Both the position numbers and the translations under genes were made by a program. The notes under the pieces are model-generated. The model was not told the DNA's origin, searched no databases, and worked only from the letters and a program-made list of their open reading frames with translations. A DNA stretch of 64,000 bases from Ailanthus altissimus (lineage: Eukaryota; Streptophyta; Magnoliopsida; Sapindales; Simaroubaceae), in assembly GCA_946807835.1 (NCBI GenBank), contig OX327706.1, positions 21,689,001 to 21,753,000 of the forward strand. Reading direction: 5' to 3'. Below are positions 34,989 to 46,891 of the stretch, piece after piece; positions within the stretch are counted from its first letter, which is position 1; each line of letters starts with the position of its first letter.

Positions 34989-37706
34989 TGTAGTAACCAG
35001 TATCTACAACCGGTAATAATAAATATTTATATATGTATAAATATACATATTTTATTTGTATATGGGGGATATTTGATTTATATATTGTTATTAGTAGTGT
35101 TTGTATAGGTTAAGGTGATACTATTAGCATTGGGTTTAATTGCAAGACTTTAGATTTATTTTAGGGACCAAATTATAATACTTTGAAAGTTTTGGGGGTA
35201 AATTCGTAAATATCAAAAATTAACCACTTAGTATAAAAATACACTTTTAAAAACCCTAATTCTCTCATTTTGGTCGAGCTACCCATTTTTAGAGAGAGAA
35301 GAGAGAAATAAAGGAGAGAGAAAGAGAAGAAGAAGAAGAAAAAGAAGAAGAAATTGGAATTTTGGATCTTTAGAGGTATATCACAACTAATTATTAATTT
35401 ATTGGTGTTAATTAAGTTAATTTCTTTAAGTTTTGATTTATGGAAATATGTATAATTAAGGATTTGATGTGTATTTCGTTTGATGTTGTGAGAATTGATG
35501 ATGATCTATAAGATAGCTTGATAAATTATGATGAATTGTGGAATTTCTGCTTGATAGTCTCTTGATCCAGGAATTTTATAAATTTTTGTAATTCGATTTT
35601 AGTTTTGAGTTTTGAGTATATGAAATTAGACATGTTTAGGATCATCTGAGACTTTGAATCGATTCAAGATTCCAGAAATTGAATTTGTTGTGAATTTACC
35701 AAAATGACCCTGAAATTCTGGAAATTTCCTATGTGAACAGTATAATACAGTGACGAACAATGTTTGTCCTACTGAATGATCTTCAAAAATTACGAATTTG
35801 TGGAATATGATAAGTTTATATGTCTAATATGATATAGTCGGAATTGAGAATTTAGATCAATGTGGTTGAAATGTTATGATTTTCTAAAGTATATCCGCTC
35901 ATTACAGTATTTGATTAACAGCTTTTTAAAGCTATGGAATAAAATAGTTTTAAAATATTTTTGGCAGTGATATGGAAAAGGTATATTTATCATGGACTTA
36001 GATATGTGTTAAGAGTAATTATGTGTTATTTTTATAATTTTTGAGTTAGTATATGATTTTATAAAATTGGGAGATTGAATACCGTTCAGTAAGTATCTTG
36101 ATCCTGTCAGGTTTGTAGTTTGGATTCGATGGTGTGTATGGAATGGATTGTGTAGGAATTTTGATATAATATTCATATATAAGAAGTATATATGAGTCAA
36201 GAATGATATATTCTGATTTCGGAGTAATTGGACATCATTTGATGTATTAGAAAATTTTGTTAAGTGTAAGTGGTCAAAATGACAGGTTTTGAGAAACCAA
36301 GTATTTAGACCAATTTGATGTGATAAATGCATTGTGTATAATTTTGTAAGCTATTTAAAGTATTTTGTGTGAATTGTGAGGCTTATGAAAGGATTAATCT
36401 CCATTGATAGGTTAAGGAGATTTAAGTCTTGTAGCTGAAAGTGTTAAGAGGTAAGTATACTAGACTTTTTACTGGAATCACAATAAACATAGTAAGTGTT
36501 ATGAATGATTTTGTAAATGTGGTTAATAATATGTTTATGTTATGTCAAAGTATATTTTGATATGAAGTGTGAATATATGTTTATGAATGTGAGCATTGAC
36601 ATTGAGCATGGACATACATGTATTTTTGAAAGTAAGCTTTCAAAATAAGATGTGTTTAATAAAGAAAGCTTTTGAAGTGTAATATGTCCATGAGAAATGT
36701 TTTGTGTTTTGAGGGTACTTAAACTCACTGTTAACTTAGTAGGCATTTTATGTGATTTGTGGAGCCTTTATGTGTGGCCTTTCCTTCGGGATTGGTATAT
36801 GTTATGTGTTCCGTATGTAGGGAGGATCCTATTGGTACCTAAAGGAAGAGTGAGTCATCACATTCGTGTGGTGGCGTATTGGTACATGTGAGAGGACTCA
36901 CCGATGATCAAGGTGAGGGTTTGGCTTTTACCTTCGGGCATGAGCATTATATATGTGTAATTTCAAGACCTCACTTGTACTATTCCTCTCATACGGTATG
37001 TCACCTACGAGTGACATTTGGCTCATTATGTGATATGTGATATGTAAGTCCTACTAAGTAGTAGTTGAGTGATGGTATTCCTATTATGTGTTTTGAAAGA
37101 ATGTGTAAGCGCTTACATGATATGTGATTTGATAAGATTATGATTTTGATTGATCACAGCATATCATACATATGCATTGTGTACATATATGTATTTGTAT
37201 TTGATATATGAAAAACTAGTATGCTTACTGAGTTTTATACTCATTATAGTTTATGGTGATTTCAGGTAAATAAGGTACATGTGTGCTTAGCGGATTTGGC
37301 AAGGCTTCTGCTGTTCCTTGGGTTCCCTAAGTTGTTAGGTTGCTAAGTGTTTCATTTGGGGACACGTGGGATAAGATATTTGATTTGTCCCTAGTGAATA
37401 AATACCTATGTATTATTTTATTGTGTGTGGTTGGACTTAGTTTAAGTTCCACCAAGTATAGTAATGGATTGATTTTAAGTAAGAATTTACAATGAATATA
37501 TTCTGGGCTTCCGGTAACAAAGTTGCTACTGGTGACGTAGTAGAGTGTTAATCTCTGAGAAAACTCTGCGTATCTCCAGTTTACTAATTGTCCTAGTCAT
37601 AATTCAATTGCTATAATTCTGAAAGAAATTAAAATGAATGTTTAAGTATTATTGAATGAATGTAAGTGATGTCGTGTGTCAGATCTTTTGGGTCTGGGGC
37701 GTGACA
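34989..37706 (-). mobile_element. 2.7 kb probable solo LTR nested in copia gag (copy A)
   Basis: It interrupts gag exactly between codons that rejoin when it is removed. The perfect 5-bp target duplication ATATA lies at 34984-34988 and 37707-37711. Read on the minus strand it starts TGTCACGCCCCAGACC and ends GGTTACTACA, so it has LTR-type TG...CA termini without longer inverted repeats. The interior has no coding capacity. A second copy in opposite orientation begins at 61921, roughly 97% identical by eye over the first ~285 bp. A solo LTR of a long-LTR gypsy element (Tekay/Del-like chromoviruses have LTRs of this size) is the best explanation. A non-coding element of another kind is possible. 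Confidence 0.78.
35290..35353 (+). repeat. GA/GAA-rich simple sequence
   Basis: A purine tract of GAGA and AGAAGA units lies inside the 2.7 kb solo-LTR-like unit. Confidence 0.85.
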
Positions 37707-40700
37707 ATATAGATGTCTTCAATAAGATCATCCTTGATCTTGAGTCTATCAACATCAAGATAGAAGATGAAGATAGAGCAATTATCTTGCTGAGTTCACT
37801 CCCCAAGAGCTGTGAGAGTTTTGTTGATACGCTACTCTACGGCAGAGAGAGTTTAATGATGAGTGATGTGAAATCATCATTAAACTCAAAGTTATTAGGA
37901 AAGCAGGCTGAAGGTAATGCAGAAAGTTTATCTGTAAGAGGAAGGCCCTCATATAGAGATGGGAATAAAAAAAGGCTCAAGGTCGAAGTCTAGAACTCCT
38001 AGGAAATGCTATTGCTGCAAGAAAGAGGGGCATTTCATAAAGGATTGTCCTGAGAAAAAAGCACAAGATAAGAAGAAAGCGGATGCTGCGCTTGCCTATG
38101 ATGATAGCTATGATAGCGCAGAGACACTCGTCGCTATTGATGGTAAGAACTCTAACCAATGGGTTCTTGATTTTGGTTGTACTTTTTACATGTGCCCGCA
38201 CAAGTCCTGGTTTACAAATTTCCAGCCCATTAGTGATGGTAAGGTCTTAATTGGTAATGACGTTGCATGTCAGATGATGGAAATTGGTAGTGTTAAGCTT
38301 AGGCTGCATGATGGACGAGTGAGAGAGTTGACAGATGTTAGGTATGTTCCTGACTTAAAGAGAAACTTGATCTCACTAGGGACTTTAGACCAGAATGGGT
38401 GTTCCATCAGGATCGACAGAGGGATTTTAAGAGTTTTGAGAGGTTCCATGGTGGTGATGAGAGGAGAGAAGCACAAAGGTGTCTATGTGCTTAAGGGTGA
38501 AGTCGTGAGTGGTTCTGCACTATTCTCTGTAGATGATGAGAGTATGCAAACCAAGTTGTGGCATCTTAAACTGGCACACTTAGGCAAGAGAAACCTAAAG
38601 GAGTTATATAGCCAAAAGGCCTTTGGAGAGGATAAGTTCCAGCCCTTAGAGTTTTGTGAGCATTGTGTGCTAGGGAAAGCACATAGAGTGAGGCTCAGTA
38701 CCGGCGAGCACAAGACTAAAGGGACTCTTGACTACATACACTCGGATCTTTGGGGACTAGCTCAGACAACTACTCGTGGTGGTGCCAGGTATTTTCTCCG
38801 CTTGATTGATGACTATTCGAGGAAGTTGTGGGTCTATGTGTTGAAGAGCAAGGATCAAGCCTTTGAAGTATTCAAGACTTGGAAGGTTCTTGTTGAAAAT
38901 CAGACTGGCAAAAGGGTAAAGAGGCTTAGGACTGACAACGGCCTCGAGTTTTGCAATAGAGAGTTTGATGAGTTTTGTGCCAAACATGGGATTGCAAAGC
39001 ATAGAACAGTAAGATCAACACCGCAGCAGAATGGGGTAGCTGAGAGGATAAAAGTACCCTACTTGAAAAGGTTAGATGCATGCTTACCAATGTGAAGATG
39101 TCCAAGATATTCTGGGGAGAAGCTGTAGTGACTGCTGCTTACTTGATAAATAGAAGTCCCTCCTCAGCAATTGACTTCAAGACGCCAAAAGAGAAATGGT
39201 TTGGCAATCCTCTGAAGTATGACCATCTTAGAATATTTAGTTGCTCTGCCTTTGTACATGTTAAGGAGGGGAAGTTGAAACCTAGAACTATCAAAGGGGT
39301 ATTCATAGGATATCCCGAAAGAGTAAAAAGATACAAGGTGTGGTGTAAAGACTTAACACCACCAAGGAGTATCATAACCCATGATGTGACGTTCAATGAG
39401 ATGACAATGCTGAAAACCTCCCAAGTAGATGAGAAAGAAGAACCTGTGACCAAGGAAAACTCAGTACTCGAGTCAATAGAAGTTGAAGTAGCGCCTGAAA
39501 ATGGATCTGATATGCCCCCAGATCAACACTTCAACAAGGAGATCCTTGAAGATGAACCAAGAATACTGGCGAGTTCCTCCAAGTCCACCCAAAAGAAGAC
39601 TAGAACTCCTGAGTTGAAACTTGAAGAGTACCAGCTTGCTAGAGACAAGCTAAGGAGAACGATTAACCCACCAGTTAGGTATGCACAAGCAGACTTAGTT
39701 GCTCATGCTTTTAATTCTGCTTACACTCTTGAGTATGATGAGCCTAGGACATATGGTGAGGCTATGAAGAGTGAAAATAAGAAAGAATGGCAGCAGGCCA
39801 TAGAAGAAGAAATTTGTTCTCTTAGGAAGAACAATACCTGGAAGTTGGTGGAGAGACCTCAAAAGAAGCTAGTCGGGTGCAAGTGGGTGTATAAGGTGAA
39901 GGAGGGGATATTGGGGATTGAGCCTACGAGATTTAAGGCTAGGTTAGTAGTATAAGGTTTTACTTAGAGAGAGGGAGTCGATTTTCATGAGATATTCTCT
40001 CCAGTTATCAAGCACACATCTATTAGGATTTTGTTAACTATGTGTGCAAACCTTGATTTACATCTAGAGCAGATGGATGTAAAGACAGCTTTTCTACATG
40101 AAGAGCTTGAAGAAACATTATACATGGCACAGCCGCAAGGGTTTGAGAAGCCCGGTAAAGAAGATCAAGCTTGTTTGCTAAAAAAGTCATTATACGGGTT
40201 AAAGCAATCACCTAGACAATAGTATAGGAGATTTGATGAGTTTATGATGGCTTGTGACTTTAGTAGGAGCAAGTATGATAGATGCGTGTACTTCAAGAAC
40301 ATGAGTTGTGGGATAATGTATTTGCTTCTATACGTCGATGATATATTGATCGCATGCAAGAATATGGAAGAAATACAGAAGCTTAAGAAGCAGTTAAGTG
40401 GCGAGTTTGAAATGAAGGATTTGGGAGCAGTGAAGAGAATTTTGGGTATGGACATTATGAGGGAAAAAAGAGATGTTATCTTCTTGTCCTAACAACGATA
40501 TATAGTCAAAATTCTAGAGAAGTTTGGTATGTCAAACGCGAAGGCTGTCTCTACTCCTTTGGCCATGCATTTCAGACTGTTAGCAGCACAGTCGTCGACA
40601 TCCAAGGATGAGAAACTGCAGATGAGCAAAGTACCGTATGCAAGCACTGTGAGGAGCATCATGTATGCAATGGTTTGCACAAGACCAGACATAGCACAGG

Positions 40701-41362
40701 CTGTGAGTGTGGTGAGTAGATATATGGCGAATCCGGGTAAAGATCACTGACTTGCAGTAAAGTGGATTCTGAGATATCTCAAGGGAACGTCGAATCACAG
40801 GTTGGTGTATACGAGGGACGAGGACAACAATGAAATGGTAAGAGGGTACGTAGACTCAGATTATGCAGGTGATCTTGACAAGAGAAGATCGTTGACGGGC
40901 TACGTATTCACAGTGTTTGGGTGTAGTGTGTGTTGGAGATCAGTTCTACAACATGTGGTTGCACTTTCTACCACAGAGACAGAGTACATAGCTATTGGTG
41001 AAGCTATAAAGGAGGCCGTGTGGTTAAAAGGCATATGTGTATAGATATTGGCTCGTAAAGATGTAAACACCGGTGTATACTGTGACAGCCAGAGTGCCAT
41101 ACACCTAAGCAAGCATTAAGTGTTCCACGAGAGGTCGAAACACATTGATGTGAGGCTCTATTACATTCGTGAGATTGTCTAAAGTGGTGAAGTTAGTCTA
41201 GCAAAGATAGCGTCATCTAAAAACCCTGCTGATATGTTGACTAAGCCACTGCCCTCGGTTAAGTTCATCCTATGCAAGGACTTAACCGGAGCCACTACTT
41301 TGTGAGGGTGACCGAAGATGCGAAAATGAGAGATCGATTTACTTTGTGAATGATTTTGAATT

Positions 41363-41372
41363 AAGGAGGGGA
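41363..41372 (+). promoter_or_regulatory. Polypurine tract
   Basis: AAGGAGGGGA lies just upstream of the 3' LTR start at 41375. Confidence 0.75.
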
Positions 41373-41374
41373 TT

Positions 41375-42104
41375 TGTGAGAATATTAATTAAAAATTATT
41401 GGAATATGATTTGGGGATCAAGCCAAGTGCGTAGGGTGCGCACGGATCGAAGACGGAAGCGAAAGGAGGTGAAAAATAAAGAAGGGCGCACCAGGCGACC
41501 AGCGCTGCGGCGCCCAGAACAGAACCTTAATGCCACGGTGCCAAGAAGCTAGTGCCGCAATGCTCAGTAGAAGTGCGCCAGCGCTGAACGCGGGAACAAT
41601 ATCCCGAAATTAGGAAACTTCTTAATTTCGTCTCTCACTTGCTCTAGGACTCCTTGATACGACTCCCACACGTATAGGGAAAACTTAGGACGTCCCAATG
41701 CCTATATAAAGGCTATCAATTGACTTGTAAACATATCTTGTCATCTTGGTGATCAAGAGTGATCTTTGTGATCAATAGTGATCTTAGTGAGATCTTGGTG
41801 ATCAACAATAATCTTAGTGATAATTCTTAGTGGTTCTTTGTGAGAGAAAATCCCTAGAGGGTAAGAGAGAGTTTTCTTTGTGATCTTTCTTGTAATAGGT
41901 ATACTTTGTGGTTGCCTTATGATTTATAATAAGAGAAGAGTGCGATCTTGATCCGCCGTGGACGTAGGCAAGTTATCGAACCACGTAATTCTTTGTGTGT
42001 TCTTCTTCTACCATTTTCTCTCTTTTATTTCTTAATAACTTGTTCTGCATTATTATATTACTTGGGTGAATTGTTTAATTTGTTTGTGTGCTTCCGCTTC
42101 AATA
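41375..42104 (+). repeat. 3' LTR of copia element
   Basis: This is 730 bp, starting TGTGAGAATATT and ending TTCAATA, so the terminal CA has become TA. It aligns with 33812-34566 but has small deletions in the GC-rich block and in the GTGATC repeat. It is followed by the target duplication GTATA. Confidence 0.9.
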
Positions 42105-42387
42105 GTATAAAAAAAATATTTGAAACATGGAATAAACTAAAAATATATATTTTAAATATTGAGGTTCCTTTAATAACTCTTTGTCCTCTTGAAAAAAAAT
42201 ATTTGTTAGTTTCTTGAAAAATAATACCTTCACTTTTTTTCATAAAATATTAAAGTTCCTTCGATTCGATTGACAATAAGAACTCTTTAACTTCTTAAAA
42301 AAAAATAATTTCAATGTTTAAGTTAATATTTATTAAAGAAGAAAAGTGTATATGTGAAAGAGGGTTTATATGAACAAGTATGGCTTA

Positions 42388-43198
42388 TGTTAAAAAATTG
42401 GTGATTTAACAATTTTAATTGGATAAGAATTGAGATGAATATCAAAGTGGAGAGTTACAAAAAGTTTAGAACATGTGGGACACGTATAGAGAAGTTTAAG
42501 ATGTGTGAGACACGAAAGAAAAAGTAAAACGGGACTCGAAAACACGAAGGAAGAGAAGAAAATAGCATAGGCGCTACCAGGGCTGAGCGCTGCGGTGCCT
42601 AGTGCCGCGACGATGGGTGCTACATGGCGAGTGCCGCAGCGCCAAACGCGACAGGGAGTTCATTTTTTATTCAAATTTTGAGTTTTGAAAAGTTTTGGAC
42701 TTCCAAAATAAGTGGACTATTACTTCAACAAGGAAGAGGGTTAGTAGACACAAAATATACCATATATAAATATTTGTAAACCCTTTAATTGAGATTAAGC
42801 ATTAAGAGAGACTCTAAAAGAGGAGAAGAACTGAGTAGACACTAAGTGCTTGTGTGAGTTAGGGTGGAACCATCGTTTGGGTGATCATTGCTCGTGATAA
42901 AGTAAATGTTCACTAAACATTAGGTCATTTTAAGAGTTCTTCAATTGAATTTTTCTTGTAAAATCTCTAGGGAGTTAATAAGAGAGATTAGGATCCTTTG
43001 ATTCACTGCGGTCTTAGGTAATTGGCCGAACCACGTAAGATTGTGTTATGCTATTTTATATTCTACTTTGAATTCTTGTTATTTTGCTTGATTAACAAGT
43101 TATTCCACTGCGCAAATAGGTTAGGACTCTAAGTTAAACTTGAGGTTTTTCACTTTAATATAACTTTAAGAAAGAAAAGGGCATTCCCTCGTTCAACA
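42388..43198 (+). mobile_element. Solo copia-type LTR
   Basis: It is 811 bp, starting TGTTAAAAAATT and ending GTTCAACA, with flanks GCTTA (42383-42387) and ACTTA (43199-43203), a target duplication with one mismatch. Inside are a GC-rich U3 block (42565-42650), a TATA box (CATATATAAA, 42761-42770) and the GCCGAACCACGTAAG word (about 43023-43037). No internal domain or second LTR is present. Confidence 0.75.
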
Positions 43199-43865
43199 AC
43201 TTATATAGTCAATCTCAATAAAAAAAAAAAAATTGTATATCTAAATAAATAACTTAAATTACTTGTAATTATTATTTAATGCTCTCTCCTAAATGTATAA
43301 CGTTTAAAAGTGTTTAAGTGTTATGTTACTAATTTTTATTGAATACCCCCTTTCTTTTTATTAGATAACATTTGTTGATTTGTGTTTCAAATATTTATAA
43401 GTAATTCTATGATTTTGTGAGTTTTTCAAAATTTAAACATGATATAAGAATACATTGTTGTATATTATAAACTTTATGAATGGCTATACAATAAAATGTT
43501 GCATTTGCATACTCTATTAATATATATAATGTACAGGCATTCGTGCACGTATTAAATAGTAAGAATTAAATATATTTATTAGGCTTAATTTTTAAAGGCT
43601 TAACCAACCTGTATTTTGGTAACTCATGTTCCTCGAATTTAAAATGAGGTGGTTTACATCTTAAATTAAATAAGCGATCTCAATGAGAAAATTCATGTGA
43701 ATAAAAAAAAAATCAAATTTAACATTCAACAAACAGGTAATTTAACCTAATAACTCACTAATTTCTATAAAAATATAAGAGACTTTGCAGGAAGTTAGGA
43801 ACGAAACAAATTATGATTTTTATTTTTATTCTCATTATTATTTTTTAATTCTAATAAAAAAAAGT

Positions 43866-44342
43866 CAGAATTAGAATTCATCTTAAATACTACTAAATAT
43901 CATATAAAAAGAACATAATAGATATTAATTAGGATCGATATTCATGCATGCATGTTTTGAAAAAGATTTGAACTTATACATTATAAATATGGATAATTAT
44001 TTATAAATTATTCATTTAGACACATAATTCGCTATTCATTCTATTGAAATTAACTATATAAACCCTACTTGTTCATACAAACAAGTATGAACTTATACAT
44101 AGTCGCCCATATTTTATAGTGTAAAAAAGAATATAGAACCACCTTAAATAGTATCGGATATCACATAAGAAGAACATAATGGATATTAATTAGGATCAAT
44201 ATTCATACATGCATATTTTGAAAATAATTTAAACTTATACGCTATAAATATGGGCAATTATTTATGAATTGTTCATTTAGATACACAATTTGCTATTCAT
44301 TTTATTGAGATTGAAATATATGCCATACTTGTTAATATAAAC
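43866..44342. repeat. Two ~220-bp direct repeats
   Basis: 43866-44090 and 44128-44342 align well. Both contain ATATTAATTAGGATC-ATATTCAT-CATGCAT and end with a TACTTGTT-ATA-AAAC segment. The offset is about 261 bp. They lie inside the inverted-repeat element. Confidence 0.75.
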
Positions 44343-44744
44343 ACTCTTTCACATATACACTCTTCTTCTTTGATAAATATTGACTTGAGCATCGAAACAA
44401 TTTTTTTTTTCAAGAGGACAAAGAGATCTTATTGTCAATCGAAGAAGTATGAAAAAAAAGAAGGTAGTTTTTTTTGTCACATATACACTCTTTGCTTCTT
44501 ACATCCAAATGCCAAAAATAAAAGCATGTGAGCTAGATATAAAATCTCCATATTAACTTTAAGGTTAACTTTAAAAATTATGAAAAGTTGCACCAAAAGT
44601 GAAGAGTGCATCTAATTTTGTATACATATGAAGCCTATAACTATTTTTGAAATTAACGACCTTTTAAATAAATTAAGTATAAGTCATTTGATATTAAAAG
44701 TTAACTTAGGTGCCATACAAGATACAAGAATAATAAGTACATTT

Positions 44745-44758
<14 letters not shown>

Positions 44759-44784
<26 letters not shown>
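44759..44784. repeat. (TA)n microsatellite
   Basis: An uninterrupted TA run of about 26 bases. Confidence 0.9.
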
Positions 44785-45849
44785 CAAAATTAGATATTTT
44801 AAAATATTTAATTTATACTGTAGTAAAAGATAAAACCATAAATTACAAGGACTATCGACTTTATCCATCAAGTATCTCTCAACCTTATTAAATTCATCCA
44901 AGTCTGCAAGCCCCATGTATTTTGCCTCTTAAGGATTTTTGTCCCCAACATCTTGCACTACATCTCAAACCAAACTTGACAAGTTATCGGATTGTTGTGA
45001 TTGTGAAGCAAACTTACTACTCTCACCAACACTAACACTGCTATTTACACCGTAAGTTAGTTTGCCAAACCATACGCTATACACTTCATAAAGAAAAATT
45101 TCATAAATGGCCCACATTTTTAAGTAATATTCTTTTCTAATTATAAATTTAGACACTAATCTTTTGTAACCATTGAATGGATAATTGGACAACTATATTT
45201 TTTCTCTCTACCAACATTCAAACCAACTCTCTCTCTCTATTTCAAAAAATTAAACATTTTGAAGTTTTATGCTTATTTTATAAATAAATAAGTATCAAAG
45301 TGTAATGTGATGAAGTGGAAAAGAAAAAGGGTGAATCGAAAAAAAATAAAGTGAATTGATGAAAAAAAGGTAAATTTAAAAAAAAATACAAATTTAGATT
45401 TTTCATAATTTAAAAAAAAAAGTTGAATTGAGAAAAAATATAATGAATCGATGAGAAATAAGGTAAATTTAAGAGGAAAAGTACGATATTATTATTTAAT
45501 ATTAATATTTAATTAATTATTTTTTAAACTATTATAAATTAATTAATTAGTAATAAATAATGTATTCAATTAATAATCAAATAATTTAAATCAATTAAAT
45601 TAATTAAATACTTAAATTATTATTTTTAATTAATAAATAATTACATTAATTCTCTAAGTAATTATTTTATTAAAAAAATTAGGAAAAAAACATAAAAGGC
45701 CATTTTCACGCGCGAAATATCCTTTGTTTATTTTTACTTAAATTGATAAAATAAATTTTAATAAATACACATAATTAGGTGCTCTGTTTTCATTTATCAA
45801 GCGTTTATTTTGTCATATTAAGTTTAGAATACGTTAAGAGTTGCTCAAA

Positions 45850-45869
45850 CGAATATTTTTACTGGACTT
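45850..45869 (-). terminator. Plant snRNA 3'-end box
   Basis: Just past the U2 3' end the minus strand reads CAAGTCCAGTAAAA. This fits the plant snRNA 3' box CA(N)3-10AGTNNAA. Confidence 0.6.
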
Positions 45870-46065
45870 GGCGGGGTGCGCCGGGCCCATACTGTAGTGC
45901 AACTCGTGGGCGACACTCGAGAGCCCCGGTAGCTAGCTACCGATTGGGCCCTCCCCCTTAAAAAATTAATTTAATATTATGTGGGACAATGTCCCACGTA
46001 TCAGATATTAAACTGATAAGAACAGATACTACACTTGATCTTAGCCAAAAGGCCGAGAAAGGTAT
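45870..46065 (-). ncRNA. U2: U2 spliceosomal snRNA gene
   Basis: The minus strand starts ATACCTTTCTCGGCC and contains the branch-site recognition segment GTGTAGTATC. The stem-loop around GTGGGACA/TGTCCCAC, an AATTTTTTAAG Sm-site region and the GC-rich 3' stem-loops ending GGCGCACCCC are also present. Length (196 nt) and conserved blocks are those of plant U2. U2 snRNA pairs with the intron branch point in the spliceosome. The upstream element, TATA-like box and 3' box are all present, so the copy looks functional. The 3' end is set by family length and could be off by a few bases. Confidence 0.95.
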
Positions 46066-46089
46066 GAGTTGGTTAGGGTGAAGCTGCGT

Positions 46090-46097
46090 CTTTTATT
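46090..46097 (-). promoter_or_regulatory. TATA-like box of U2
   Basis: The minus strand reads AATAAAAG about 25-32 bp upstream of the U2 start. The spacing of ~34 bp to the upstream element is that of plant Pol II snRNA genes. Confidence 0.65.
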
Positions 46098-46130
46098 GTT
46101 AGCTCCTTGCCACTGTTTACTTCTCGTGGC

Positions 46131-46141
46131 CTATGTGGGAT
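46131..46141 (-). promoter_or_regulatory. Upstream sequence element (USE) of U2
   Basis: The minus strand reads ATCCCACATAG, close to the plant snRNA consensus RTCCCACATCG, at about -66 to -76. Confidence 0.8.
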
Positions 46142-46891
46142 CGAAAGCAGTTTATCAAATTGTTGGCCCTGTGGCCTGGCTGGATTCCTTGTTGGGACTA
46201 TCAAACGGTCCAAGCATTTTATGGAGCAGCTAAAAAGGATCAAGAGAGACTATAAAATTCATAGTTAGAGACTCGTTTTGCATATCCAATAATTATTGAT
46301 TATGTTAGTAATGGTTTATATTTTTTTTTCTTTACGGAAATTATAATTATTGATTATGTTAGTAATGATATCACCACCATGATATGTTTTACGGGTTCTT
46401 TTTCTTTGATGTCTGTAAGACATAAATTTGAAGATGTATTGGTGAATCAAGTTTTGAACATGATGCAGAGGGAAACTTCCGATTAAGAGCTTTTTATATC
46501 AGATAAATGTTAGATGGTACATATTCTAGGCTGAAAGGCAAGAAATGGCCTGTTAACCACATGTCATGGGCACTTGGGCAGAAATTATGATTTCGCCGAT
46601 GGGTAAGGAGCAAGCAACTCGTGCAGAGCCGCAAAATTGACACCTATTAAGAGCAAAAGATACAATATAATGTAGATATGATACACGGTGGTTTTCTGAG
46701 GCTGCATCGCTGGCGGTGGTTAAATATAAAATTTGACATCAACCATAGCGTCAGGAAATTCTTAGCATATAGTTGAAGATAAATGAGAGAATGAGGAATC
46801 AATTCCAGTTATGCTGATAGAAAAAAAGGCCTTCAGCATTTGTTACAAACGGAGCTTTTTAAGTTAAGAAACCACTTTACATTTATTATCC
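46142..46891. other. Region between U2 and subtilase pseudogene
   Basis: Non-coding. It would have contained the promoter of the subtilase copy. No further feature was recognised. Confidence 0.5.

Larger units (their letters stand above)
34599..41305 (+). pseudogene. Copia gag-pol pseudogene, split by an insertion
   Basis: Gag starts at ATG 34599 (KYEVEKFNGTNDFNLWKMK) and has a stop at 34876. It is interrupted at 34988 by a 2.7 kb insertion and resumes at 37712. The zinc knuckle CYCCKKEGHFIKDC is near 38007-38050. Protease reads LDFGCTF where DSGCTF is expected, so the active-site motif is lost. GAG-pre-integrase and integrase (HSDLWG, IDDYSR, TPQQNGVAER) follow to about 39050, then a frameshift. 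Reverse transcriptase has YVDDILIA near 40333-40358. RNase H has STTETEYIA near 40969-40995. Other stops include 39953, 40220, 40490, 40748 and 41042. The final in-frame stop is at 41303-41305. Much of pol is still readable, so decay is moderate. Confidence 0.9.
33807..42109 (+). mobile_element. Ty1/copia retrotransposon with target duplication
   Basis: The element spans 33812-42104 and is flanked by the perfect 5-bp target duplication GTATA (33807-33811 and 42105-42109). LTRs are 33812-34566 and 41375-42104. The internal part has a primer-binding site, gag-pol remnants and a polypurine tract. The first base of the 5' LTR has changed, so it starts CGTGAG where the 3' LTR starts TGTGAG. Without the nested 2.7 kb insertion in gag it would be about 5.6 kb, normal for copia. 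Confidence 0.93.
42226..44466. mobile_element. Inverted-repeat element with a nested solo LTR
   Basis: The left arm covers 42226-42387 and continues at 43204 to about 43260 once the solo LTR at 42388-43198 is removed. It matches the reverse complement of about 44255-44466, including AGTGTATATGTGAAAGAG and CAATCTCAATAAA. The right arm region is itself part of a ~220-bp direct repeat (43866-44090 and 44128-44342, offset about 261). No transposase or target duplication was recognised. A Mutator-like or foldback element is possible. Confidence 0.6.
44467..45869. other. Intergenic AT-rich DNA
   Basis: A (TA)n run lies at 44759-44784. The rest is AT-rich with no gene seen. The last bases hold the 3' processing signal of the U2 gene. 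Confidence 0.5.

Noticed and set aside
36009..36332. 107-codon minus-strand open frame, also present in copy B at 63294-63617
   Set aside because: Conservation between the two copies only reflects their recent common origin. The protein has no known motif, a composition typical of AT-rich DNA, and no sign of a promoter.
45779..45961. Plus-strand open frame of 60 codons over the U2 gene
   Set aside because: It is antisense to the U2 snRNA 3' half and explained by the RNA gene.
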